From assembly GCA_910592005.1 (NCBI GenBank), contig CAJVPP010001160.1, positions 1 to 22,243 on the forward strand: a DNA stretch of 22,243 nucleotides. The letters run 5' to 3'. This DNA is from Funneliformis mosseae (lineage: Eukaryota > Glomeromycota > Glomeromycetes > Glomerales > Glomeraceae). The position numbers were made by a program, and so were the translations under genes. Of the stretch, positions 1-9,098 are shown in pieces. Each line of letters begins with the position of its first letter. Positions within the stretch are counted from its first letter, which is position 1. The notes beneath the pieces were generated by a model, which did not search any database, was not told the origin of the DNA, and was given only the letters and a program-made list of their open reading frames with translations.

Positions 1-125
1 AATAGTAAAATCCAATCTAATCCAATCAATTGGATCAACTCGATCTAATCCAAATCAGATTTTTAATTTGTGAATTTGAATTGGATTAAGACATCGACTC
101 AATCTAATCTAAATGAGTTTGTGAA
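1..125. repeat. Degenerate AATCCAATC-type repeat tract
   Basis: The first 125 bases are built from imperfect copies of the words TCCAATC and TCTAATCC, including the inverted form AATTGGAT near bases 28-34 and again near 79-87. The tract runs off the left edge of the window, so its full extent is unknown. No coding potential is visible. It may be the end of a dispersed repeat. Confidence 0.5.
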
Positions 126-131
126 CGCATC

Positions 132-176
132 CTATATTAACTATATTAACTATATCTACTATATTAACTATGTTAG
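132..176. repeat. Five tandem 9-bp units (CTATATTAA type)
   Basis: Five head-to-tail 9-bp units start at 132, 141, 150, 159 and 168. Units 1, 2 and 4 read CTATATTAA exactly; unit 3 is CTATATCTA and unit 5 is CTATGTTAG. A 15-base near-palindrome with 7-base arms (ACATATT/AATATGT) follows directly at 177-191. Confidence 0.75.
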
Positions 177-285
177 ACATATTAAATATGTTTGACATTA
201 TTGACATTTGTATTTCATTACACAATTGTAGATTTATGATCATTATGATCGTCATCTGGTCACACCACAGAACATTAAAGACAGT

Positions 286-371
286 AACTAGGTAACAATA
301 TACTTATAACTAGGTAACAGTTTACTTACAACTAGATAACATTATAGTGGAACTAGATAACACTCTTATAA
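286..371. repeat. Four tandem 22-bp units beginning AACTAG(G/A)TAACA
   Basis: Units start at 286, 308, 330 and 351 (spacing 22, 22 and 21). The first 12 bases of each are well conserved and the rest drifts. The last unit overlaps a 36-nt palindrome. This is minisatellite-like; there are no unique spacers, so it is not a CRISPR array. Confidence 0.75.
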
Positions 372-386
372 GAGTATTATCCAGTT
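351..386. repeat. 36-nt near-perfect palindrome
   Basis: The left arm 351-368 and right arm 369-386 are inverted copies with 2 mismatches in 18 and no spacer, centred at 368/369. The left arm is also the fourth 22-bp tandem unit. It could extrude as a cruciform or be a terminal fragment of a miniature inverted-repeat element. Confidence 0.7.
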
Positions 387-389
387 ATA

Positions 390-1380
390 ATAATTTATTT
401 AAAATTGTTTAATAAAAAAAATATATATTTTTGATTGATTAAAATTAAAAATAAAATTTGATTTATTTTATTAAAAATTTTTACTTCAAATGTTTTATTT
501 GATTGATTATTCCTTGATTCTTAAAAAATTATAATTATAATAATCAATAATTTTCTATTATTTTTATTTGTAAAAAAAAATAAAAATTATTTATTCTACT
601 TTGATATCATTAAAATTCTTTCAATAAATTTTAACTATAACATTTTTTAATTTATCAGATAAATGATGAATATAATAATGTTACTTTTATTTAAGATAAT
701 ACGAAACTATGATCTGTAAAAGTTTATTTATCAACTTTGCTTTCTCTTTATTTTTTATCAACTTTAAATCCTTCTAGATAGGATTTTCTAATTAATAATA
801 TGTATATAATGATAGGTTTTGAATTCTTTTTCAAAAGAAATATTTTTTTTCAAATTTTTCTAAATCAAAGTTAGTAAAAACTTCATAAAGTTAGCATTTA
901 TAAATGATCAAATTATACTCACCTATTTATAGAAAAAATTAATGTTATTCACTTTATTATTATAAGAAATCAATGAAATAATCTCTTTATCAGGCTTTTA
1001 TTGAAATTATTGTCTTAGCAATTGTTGATAGAAATACTAAAATTTTTTTATTATATTAGAAAAATTTTTTTTTAAATTATCTATCCATCATATGGTTAGG
1101 TTATAAGTAATCAAAGTGGTGATAATCATAAAAAAATTTTGTTTTTTAATATTTTATAAGATTTTGATATATAATTTACCTTTTTTATTAAGTTTCAAAA
1201 AATTTTAATATAAATTTTTTTAAGTTAAAAATTAATTTGCTTTTCAAATTGCTTTATACAAATTACAAAAAAAAACAAATATTACTTTATATGCTAAATT
1301 ATGATTTTTTTTTAGTAATATTTTAAGTAATCCAAAAATTTTTTCTCTAAATTCAGAATATTTATCGTTTCATAAGTTAT
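390..1380. other. A/T-rich intergenic stretch, no gene seen
   Basis: This is about 1 kb of very A/T-rich sequence with many short A and T runs. No reading frame of useful length, tRNA or clear repeat was found on either strand. Confidence 0.6.
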
Positions 1381-1384
1381 CAGA

Positions 1385-2470
1385 AAAAATCCATTAATCA
1401 TACAAAAATTTGGTCCCATAATGATTCGAAGTTGATCCTAAGTATTCGCCAATGACGTACTTGTTTCGACATAAATTAGAGTTGTCCTTGGATCCAGTCA
1501 ATATCTTTACTATAACGATAAAAATTCATATTAAATTAAGATAGCATTAAATGACACGTGTTAGAAAACAAGGTTCGTTGCTTCATCAAAAGTTACAAAA
1601 AGTCAGGTATTATTTTTAGAACATACCAAACGTCAAGAAAGTCTTCAAAAAGTCGAGTTTCTCAGGCGTTGAAACAAAAATCAAGATCACCTTATTTATT
1701 ATCATCAGGATTTCAAAAGAGCGTCTTATAAATGTTTGTCGTAGTCAATTTTGATTTTTTATTAGATAAGGTAAAATTTTTTTTTTTTTTTGCCAGAGAC
1801 GAAAGAAAATACAAAACGGTTCTCTTATTCTTTTACGTTATAAATCTTTGTTGCTTATCAAAATTTCTAAGTCTGAAGTATCAAACTTTATCACGAGTCA
1901 CATAATATCAGCATTTATCTATATATATTTATTCCTGTTCAAATCACAAATTTTTGTAATTTTTGCGCATAGGATTCACCAATTTCGATATTAATGGACA
2001 AGCCATGCGCCGTAATATTTGTATCAAGCTTTGTTTACATCGTGTTTCTTGACATAATCAAAGGAGTCTTCACCAAAATCATTTTGTATCAACCTTGAGG
2101 ATCTGTCTTTAGCATTTTCACTGGAAATGGTTGTTTCTTATTGCAAGACATTTGTTCTTGGGCTTGGACGGAGGAGTTAATCCATTCGCATTTTGCTCAT
2201 GGACTTTTCACGGTGACGGACTTGAGAATTCACAGGTCTTGGTGAAGTCCTCGTCATCAAATTTCTGGTTTGGGACACTTTGTATTCCGCATAGCATCAT
2301 CAGCATCAGGATCTGGAGGAGCGATGTCCGGGCTCTCACTTGTATTTTTATTGAAATTACATTATTCGATTCGAGAGGTGGATCTGCTGCGACAAAGGAA
2401 TTCGTCAAACTTGAAAAACAGTCGAGAGATCACGGGTATGTTTCATTTTATGTTAATCTGTTATCTCCCT
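1385..2470 (-). pseudogene. Possible decayed coding region, unrecognised
   Basis: Base composition is more balanced than in the flanks. On the minus strand there are consecutive stop-free pieces that read like protein but do not join: about 2361-2260, 2196-2092, about 2098-2027 (a different frame) and about 2024-1942. They are separated by in-frame TGA codons at 2257, 2197 and 2089 and by a frame change. There is no room for introns between them. The plus strand also carries an open frame at 2131-2472 (113 codons, TTG start) that could be a shadow. I do not recognise a family. A degraded gene or mobile-element remnant would explain the pattern, but chance open frames cannot be excluded. Confidence 0.2.
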
Positions 2471-2557
2471 AGATCACGTTCTTTGATTTGCTTATAACAT
2501 AGTTAGATTTGCTTGATTCATTAAAAACATTACAAATAAACTAACGCGCGAATTAAA

Positions 2558-2774
2558 ATGTCTGATCAATTAGACGCAATGACTCTTCCCTATATGAAAC
2601 GTGCAAAACACCTTAGGAAGAGATTGTATGAACTATGCGATCAGTCAATTTTGCGACCATTAATGATGAATTCAATTGTGAAGGTATGAAATTAATTACG
2701 CAACGATAAGAACCCTCGGTTTTCTGGGAGTCATATATAACTGTCACCTGAATATATAGATTTTGATGCCATAA
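2558..2774 (+). CDS. Possible tiny two-exon gene, 46 residues, unknown
   Basis: An ATG at 2558 opens a 42-codon frame ending exactly at an AAG|GTATGA donor (intron from 2684). The first good acceptor, TATATAG at 2753-2759, restores phase and adds four codons before TAA at 2772-2774. The product would be a basic 46-residue peptide (MSDQLDAMTLPYMKR start) with a Lys/Arg-rich helix-like middle. Further coding-like pieces lie downstream on the same strand, notably a 55-codon open frame at 3061-3228 that starts right after a GTGTAG acceptor. I could not join these pieces in frame. They may be exons of a larger or broken gene. No family is recognised. Confidence 0.2.
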
Positions 2775-3299
2775 CAGAATCTCGTTTGTTAAAGAAATGT
2801 CACAAGTATGTTTGTGGTGATGTTCAAACAGGATTATTTTACTTTAGCGGAAACTGATGAAATATTATAAAAGGGCATGGCGTTAATACACCCGATATAG
2901 TTGAAGAACTCTAGCTTATATTAATAGTTTTATATATGATGGTTAAGATTTTACATAAAAACCGACTTTCAATATGAATAATCGTTGTAGCAGATTGGTA
3001 AGATCTCTTTGATCATAATGTTATTCTCAATAATATAACTTGTATCTTGATGTTGTGTAGGATGAGATGACTCCAAATCCATTGTGTACAGAAATGCCAA
3101 AAGGCTGGCATAGTACACATTTATGGATGACTATCGATATATCTTTTCGGATATTCCATGTACCTTTCAAATTTTTTTTCCTTTTTTTCAGTTTTGTGAA
3201 AAGGCAGGCATGTTTAGCCTCGAAATGATTAGGAACATTAAATAATTCCGAAAGTAACCATATAAATATTCGCACCTTAGGACCTAGGAGAGTTTAATT

Positions 3300-4131
3300 A
3301 CAAAAGGAGTTTTATTTTCGGACGAAATATTATTAGCCAGATAATGGATCATTCGAGTTGTTGGTTGTGATTTCATATCTTATGTCAGTGGATTGTTATA
3401 TTGTTGACATTAAAACACGATTTTTTTTTTTTACTGAAAGTCCCGGTCATAATAAAGTGATTGCAGTTACACCTTGGAAAAAAATATTCGAAAGGGTGAA
3501 TTAATACTATTTAAATTCCTAAATCCAGTAAATAAATTTAATATTATCATTTTCATTAATTTTAAGGAATTCCAAATTACAATCAATTATTGTTTATTGA
3601 TTAATAAATGTCTACCCTAACCCCCACGTATTATATTAAATAATAATCCCGATCTTTTCGAGCATATGATCTTACAGGAAGTTTGGGATCGATTATTCAA
3701 TATTCGTGTTTTTAGTCATGATTCCTATACGGTGAATTAATTCACCAATTACTTTTTCAAACTGTATATTGTCTTTAATATTACGATTGAACCATTTGTC
3801 CTAATCGCTTGTTTCATCAATAGATTAGATTCTTGGCACTAAGCTTTCAAGCTAAACCTGATAAATTTAAATTTCATAGATATTAGTAATTTAATAGAAG
3901 TAATATATATTTTTCTTATCCATCATTAATATCTTGTTTTTTTCATAGAAAAGAATTTCGTACTTCATTAAAATTAATGAAATTTTTGTAAATTCTGATT
4001 ATATAAATAATCAATACAATACATACCAAGTGTTTATTGTCACTAAAAAATATGACGATTACCGATTTTATTTTACTTACTGAATAAATCATGTGATTGA
4101 AATATTACTAAAAAAAAAAAAAAAAGAATCT
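3300..4131. other. Intergenic, no gene seen
   Basis: A/T-rich sequence with T runs (for example 3421-3432) and no convincing reading frame or RNA gene. The A run at 4110-4125 reads as a T run on the minus strand and serves as terminator for the tRNA-Ile gene. Confidence 0.6.
4110..4125 (-). terminator. RNA polymerase III T-run terminator of tRNA-Ile
   Basis: Sixteen A residues on the plus strand give a T16 run on the minus strand, beginning six bases after the tRNA discriminator base. This is a standard Pol III stop signal. Confidence 0.85.
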
Positions 4132-4228
4132 TGCTCCTTATAAGGATCGAACTTATGACCTTCGCGTAACGGAGACCTTGAGTTAGGTCTTATTAGCACG
4201 ACGCTCTAACCAACTGAGCTAAAGGAGC
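4132..4228 (-). tRNA. tRNA-Ile (anticodon AAU) with 23-nt intron
   Basis: Read on the minus strand, the cloverleaf is complete. The acceptor stem GCTCCTT/AAGGAGC, anticodon stem TCGTG/CGCGA (one G-T pair) and T stem ATAAG/CTTAT all pair, with an A discriminator. The anticodon loop CTAATAA holds AAU, which is read as IAU after editing and decodes AUU/AUC/AUA. The mature tRNA is 74 nt without CCA, which is not encoded. A 23-nt intron at 4168-4190 sits at the canonical position between bases 37 and 38. Inside it, AGACCT and AGGTCT form a perfect 6-bp hairpin with a six-base loop. Internal A and B box sequences are present (the T loop reads TTCGATC), and a T16 terminator follows. Confidence 0.95.
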
Positions 4229-4504
4229 TGGAATGGTTATTTGAACTGAAATTATTAATTATTTGAATATTAAATTAAGCAAGAAGGTAATTTTTTTTTT
4301 TTTTTTTCCATGAGGCAACGAACAAAAAAATAATAGCTTTTTAAAAAGATGCACATCATCTTTGTATAATGGTTTATAAAATTTTTATTAACCTTTCAAT
4401 TTATTAATACAAAAACTAACACATTTCTTAAATTTTCAACAAGGTAGAAATGAAAAATTTTTTTTTATAAAATTCATTTTTTGAATAATATAGTAATTGG
4501 GTTT

Positions 4505-4684
4505 TCACTGATGACGATTGGGATGTCTTCTCAATCCTTTATCTGACCACATTTTATGTGCCATTGCAAATATTCCACCACTTATAGCTCCAACAACAAT
4601 TACAACCATAGGTAAAGCTTCCGGAGGCAAATTTTTTGCGGTTCTAACAATACGTTGATTAAATGGAACAAGTACTTGAGCCAT
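4505..4684 (-). CDS. Small mitochondrial single-span membrane protein, B12D/MLRQ (NDUFA4-like) family
   Basis: This is a complete 59-residue protein. Residues 1-19 are basic and amphipathic, as in a mitochondrial presequence or matrix-side helix. The motif PPEALP at 20-25 leads into one hydrophobic span at about 25-43 containing a small-residue patch (GAISGG). The tail has SDKGLRRHP (47-55). A short basic N-terminus, P-E-x-x-P before one span and an LRR-P tail match, from memory, small fungal proteins annotated as NADH-ubiquinone reductase complex 1 MLRQ subunit or B12D. These act in the inner membrane with respiratory complexes. The frame stays open upstream to an ATG at 4792, but the ATG at 4684 gives a protein of family size, and the extra 36 residues look like leader sequence. 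Minus-strand AATAAA lies about 100 nt past the stop (4400-4405). Family assignment is moderate; the gene itself is likely real. Confidence 0.65.
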   Translation of the reverse strand: MAQVLVPFNQRIVRTAKNLPPEALPMVVIVVGAISGGIFAMAHKMWSDKGLRRHPNRHQ

Positions 4685-6500
4685 TTTCTTTGATTCAAAT
4701 ATGTAAATATGTCGAAGTACTAAAAGATGAGGGTACCTAAAGATTACTAAAAATTGCTCGTTTAATTTTGAGAATTTCAAAATAATTACCACGATATAAT
4801 GTTTTGATTGAGCAAAGCACGCGAATTGATATCAATCTGATTTTTATGAAAACTTGAATTATTATTATTATTTTATTTTTATTTTTATTATTATTATTTT
4901 TTTTTTTTTTAGAAAAAAGAAAAGAACGAACGTATAAATAATCAAATTTTTTTTTGCCATTTTGGAAAAACTTAATTAAAAAGCATAATACATCATAACG
5001 ATGTCATGATAATTGTAATATTTACGTATTTTACGTTTTTTTTTAAATTCTCGTAACCTCATGTTTTTTTTTTGAAAATTTTTTTTTTGATTCTTCCCTG
5101 TGGCTGACAATTTTTGGATCCCCTCTAATCTCCCCCAGTTTAACGATAAATTTTTTAGGGCCTCTAGGGAGGGATTATCTTAGATTTTCTATTATAACAA
5201 AAAAAAAAAAAAAAATATAGATCATGACAAATAATATTTAAATAAAAAATCATACAGGTATTAAATATTATCATGTGAATATTCTTTCAAATACTTACTA
5301 GATATATATTAACTCTAGATTTAAATTTGAAACTTAAATTTCTTGATTGGGACAAGTGCTTATCACATGAAGAGATCTAAAAAGATTTAAAACTTTTGCC
5401 CAAGAAAAAACCCAAACTTTGTTTGTTTAAAACTTTGATGTCTTGAGCCGTATATCACACAATAAATTCTCAGAAATCACCTAATTCAAAAAACAACCCC
5501 TTATCATCACAAAAAATTTCATCACAAATCACAATAAACCATCAATGGGTTACAAAAAGTCAAGTTTTCCATAAAAAAAAATTTACAATGAAAAAAAAAT
5601 CACATTTTTCTTTCTTTTACACAATGGCGTTTAAAAAAGTTACTTTGTTAATGATTTACATTTTTGGTTAACAAGAAATCTTCCTCCACAATTAGATCTG
5701 GTATCGTAAATTTACTACCCAAGATTTTGGTTTATTTCAATGAACGTATTAAAGGGTAAGGATCTTCGTAATTGATAAAACCTGCGATAACCCATATTTG
5801 GTTCATATTTTTCCCCTGAAAAAACGTTTATCAATACAGATTTACATTGGTAGATCTTTGCTTAAAAATCCATTCGTGAAACGTGAGACGAGATAAAATT
5901 CATTCAACTTGCTTCATGATCGACGTATGATTTTCAACATGAATTAATTAATTTAAAATTTGCTACGGGTTTTACCGACATATGCGAATAAACAAATATG
6001 TACACCAAAGATCTGATATCACATGATTCGATAAATCTACGCTTCTTAATGACAAATTGGCGTGTTTTAAAGTTTGAAAATTAAATTATCTCATTAGAGA
6101 CTAATCTCTGATTTATTTATTTATTTTATTGACTTTGTTCAATAAAGAATCTTAAGTTACATAGGTGATATGTCTGAAGGTTTCCTACTAAATTAAAAAA
6201 ATCATAATTCCCGTTCATCTTTTTTTTTTTAAACTATTATCTTCATTTTTTTTTTCATATATTTCTTCAACGATCTGTTTTTGTTTTTTTTTTTCTTGTT
6301 TTAAAAAAAAGTTTATCTTATCTTACATTAATTTTTTTTTTTGAAAACGAAAGTAAAAATTTAAACGAATAAAAAAGTTTTTTTTTTTTTTTTTTTTTTT
6401 AACACGCGATGATCTTATATGTTCAAAGTTGAGGTGTGAATAAAATGAGGTTTGGCTTGGTGAGTCATCCTCTATCATATCTACAAAATAAAATTTTTTT
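4685..6500. other. Intergenic between the B12D-like gene and the left GATA gene
   Basis: This contains an ATT/T-rich low-complexity tract at about 4856-4910 and many homopolymer runs (for example A at 5201-5215 and T at 6378-6400, 23 bases). One coding-like pair occurs on the plus strand: a short open piece ending at a GTAAGG donor near 5758 and a TACAG acceptor near 5840, joining to about 30 codons. It has no recognisable start exon and is too weak to call. Confidence 0.5.
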
Positions 6501-6503
6501 CTC

Positions 6504-6509
6504 TTTATT
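6504..6509 (-). terminator. Candidate poly(A) signal of the left GATA gene
   Basis: TTTATT on the plus strand is AATAAA on the minus strand, about 100 nt after the stop codon of the GATA gene. Confidence 0.4.
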
Positions 6510-6606
6510 GGATATTCCCACAATCCTGATCTTAATCTAAACATATCTACAATAATCCACCATCTTAACACCTCAAATGATATCTTCGAAAAAAAATTTT
6601 TTTTTT

Positions 6607-8783
6607 TTACGTATTCAAGTAATTTCCATTAAGGGATCCGTTTATCTGATGATTTATTGGTGAATCGGGTCCCATGCGTTTAGAAGGATTTTGCATTATT
6701 TGCGCTGACGGATGAGGTGATGCGAGATGTATTCCTCCAAGAATTCCCATTGTGGGCTTGGGTTGAGTGATAATCGTTTGTTGCTGAAGGATTGTGGTAG
6801 AAGGTAAAACTGGCGCATTGCGGGTCATTTTATGTACAGATGCCTGATGATGTTGTTGCATCGTCGAAAGTGCGCGTTTGCGAGTCAATTTTGCGAAGTC
6901 TAATTATCGTTTAGATATAGTTACATTAATAACATTGATTAATAAAATAAAGTACCGTTGAGAATAATTAAATGAACTCACGTAAACCACAGGCATTGCA
7001 GAGGGTTCTGGCGCCATCCGGACCTCGACGCCATTCTGGAGTCTCGGATATATTACACGAATGACATCTTCCGGGAGGCGCAGCACGTTTCTAGAATATT
7101 TGACGATCAATTAGGGACGACGACGACAATAAAAAATAAATAAATAAAAAAAACTTACGCTCCGCTTTCGATATTTAGTGCGAGTGGCTGAAGGGCCAAC
7201 CGTCGTCCTTTTGGTTCTGATTAGGTTTATTGTATCTTGGTCATTCTGTTCGTTAAATATAATAAAGATATTATTTATTTATTTTGGATACCTGAATGAA
7301 CCTGGGCAATTTAACAGGACTTACCGATATGGTATGGCCAATTTCACTTTTAACCCCATTCAATATGCCTAAAATTTGATACGCCCTGTTGATCATTTCG
7401 GGAACCTGCTGTTCCAGGTTGACAACACTTGCAATGGGCGTTCCCGTGGGATTGGAGCCCCAGTGGCTAGCGTTGGGTGGATATGGTCCAAACTTACTCA
7501 TTTGATTACGATATTCACTATATTGTGTTGCAAAATGACTAATTATAGTACAATATTCTGTGATCTAATATTGATAAAGGTGTTAACATAAACCTGTTTA
7601 CGTTGTTTAATCTAGATCGGAAATTTATATCATCATTTACCTTTTGCATCTCTGCCAACGTTTTGTCCATATTCTGTGTTCCGCTAGCACTTTCTCCGTT
7701 ATCTTTAACGTAAGTTCCATTGTTCTGAAGATATTCTGGAGCATAATTATTGCTTACAAATCGAACCGGAAGTTGTATTGGTTGTATCGGTTTCATTTCT
7801 ATATTTTGATACATCGTTTTTTGAGGAGAGGAAGTGCTTGAGGAGGTGGATGATTGAGATGATCGTGGGGAATGCGAGATGGCCTGAGGTCTTGTCCACA
7901 TTGTGGAATTTTGAGCAATGTGCGGTGATCGTGATGGCAAGTTTGAATGACTAAAAGTGTTATTTGAGTGTTGCTGTAGCGACCCATGTTGATGTGAGGC
8001 TCTAATTCCATTTTCAGAGGACCGCGATACCATGGGTTGTTGCTTTGACGTATTGTAAAAAGCAGATTGTTGTGAATGCAAATTCATATTTCCTGTTTGA
8101 GATGATGGAGGAGGACACGGGGAATAAACTTGTTGATGTTGTTTCACAGATGATGATGATTGTTGAACGTCTGACGAAATATTCTCAAAATGTTTTATGG
8201 AAGGCAAACGCATATCGGGAGCGATTGCGCGCTGAGATGAATGAGTCACGCCATCTTGTGGCAGACGATGATCAGAATAGTTCAATTGTCCCGATACGTG
8301 AGAGCCATGATCAGGAGGGCACAAAGGGGAGCTTGTTCTGGAAATATTATGTTGTTGTTGTTGTTGTTGTTGTTGCAGTTGTTGCTGCTGCTGTTGCTGC
8401 AGCTTGGGTTCTTCGTGACCCACGCAATTGTACCTCTCGAGGTTGTCCGGTGTTTTGTGATGTGACGTCATTGGTGAGCGATTTACGGAATCCGAAATCT
8501 CTCTATGAACTTCCGATAAACCATGCTGTGGTGTTGGACGCAACAATACCGACAATGGCGGAAGTACTCCTTTCGATTCCGACATCGTTTCGTGACCTCT
8601 GATTTTTGAAATTTTTTTTTTTAAGTGAATTTTACGTATATCGGAATCAAAGAGACGTAAAAAAAGAATTTTAGCTTACGGTGAAGGCATATGCTGCACA
8701 TGTTGTCTGTTTATAGGTGACGTCACGATGGATTTTGAGCCGGTCATGTGATCGATCGACGGAAGCGAGCAAATGCCTTCCAT
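6607..8783 (-). CDS. nsdD-like: NsdD/SUB-1-type GATA zinc-finger transcription factor (left paralog)
   Basis: Six exons on the minus strand give 596 residues: 8680-8783, 7641-8598, 7325-7564, 7159-7245, 6982-7090, 6607-6899. All introns are GT-AG and 68-82 nt. The finger at residues 472-497 is C-x2-C-x18-C-x2-C (Cys 472, 475, 494, 497), preceded by [15 protein letters not shown] and followed by [11 protein letters not shown]. That context is characteristic of the fungal NsdD/SUB-1 group, nuclear regulators best known for controlling sexual development in ascomycetes; the role here is inferred. Residues 44-55 carry a KG-LPPL-LLR motif shared with the right paralog. A Q7-L-Q8 tract is at 102-117, followed by a long Ser/Pro/His/Gln-rich disordered region. 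A predicted helical module (about 350-434, core [19 protein letters not shown]) precedes the basic linker. The start is the first ATG in frame with a first exon whose phase-2 end matches that of the paralog. Tandem GATA sites lie about 300 bp upstream. Confidence 0.9.
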
Positions 8784-9082
8784 GTTACTGGGAAGCTCGG
8801 TTTCAAATAAAAGGGTCTAGATAAAAAATGGCGTCGTGAAGAGACCAAAAAAATTATAATGAAATTCGTTAATTTTATAATGAAAGGTTCTAACTAAAGA
8901 ATCTAAAAGGTGCGAGTCTAATCCGAGAGAGTATCGTCGTAACAAGTTTAAAAAACATGGATCTACGCTTCATTTTTAAAGGAATTTTTGTTTGTTCTGA
9001 ATCAGGTCTTGCGCCCAGTATTCATATTTTTTTGTCCTGCAGAAAATGCAAAGTATCACATGGTATCACAATGTGCTGATGG

Positions 9083-9098
9083 TATCCTTATCTTATCA
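9083..9098 (-). promoter_or_regulatory. Tandem GATA sites upstream of the left GATA gene
   Basis: On the minus strand this reads TTTGATAAGATAAGGATACC around the two overlapping TGATAAGATAAG cores, about 300 bp before the start codon. Clustered (A/T)GATA(A/G) sites are typical targets of GATA factors, so self-regulation or cross-regulation is possible. This rests on motif matching only. Confidence 0.35.

Noticed and set aside
286..371. CRISPR-like array
   Set aside because: The 22-bp units are directly adjacent, with no unique spacers, in a eukaryotic context.
6904..7110. 68-codon minus-strand frame across the zinc-finger exon
   Set aside because: It is out of frame with the finger. The correct frame gives the GATA motif and joins neighbouring exons in phase.
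7565..7640. Alternative GTTTAT donor for left GATA intron 2, keeping 17 more residues
   Set aside because: It can be spliced in phase, but the GTAAAT donor with the TATTAG acceptor gives a gapless match to the paralog, and the alternative does not.
8045..8602. 185-codon open frame on the plus strand antisense to GATA exon 2
   Set aside because: It translates the complement of the CAA/CAG repeat into Val/Leu/Ala runs and lies wholly inside an exon proven by paralog alignment; it is a shadow.
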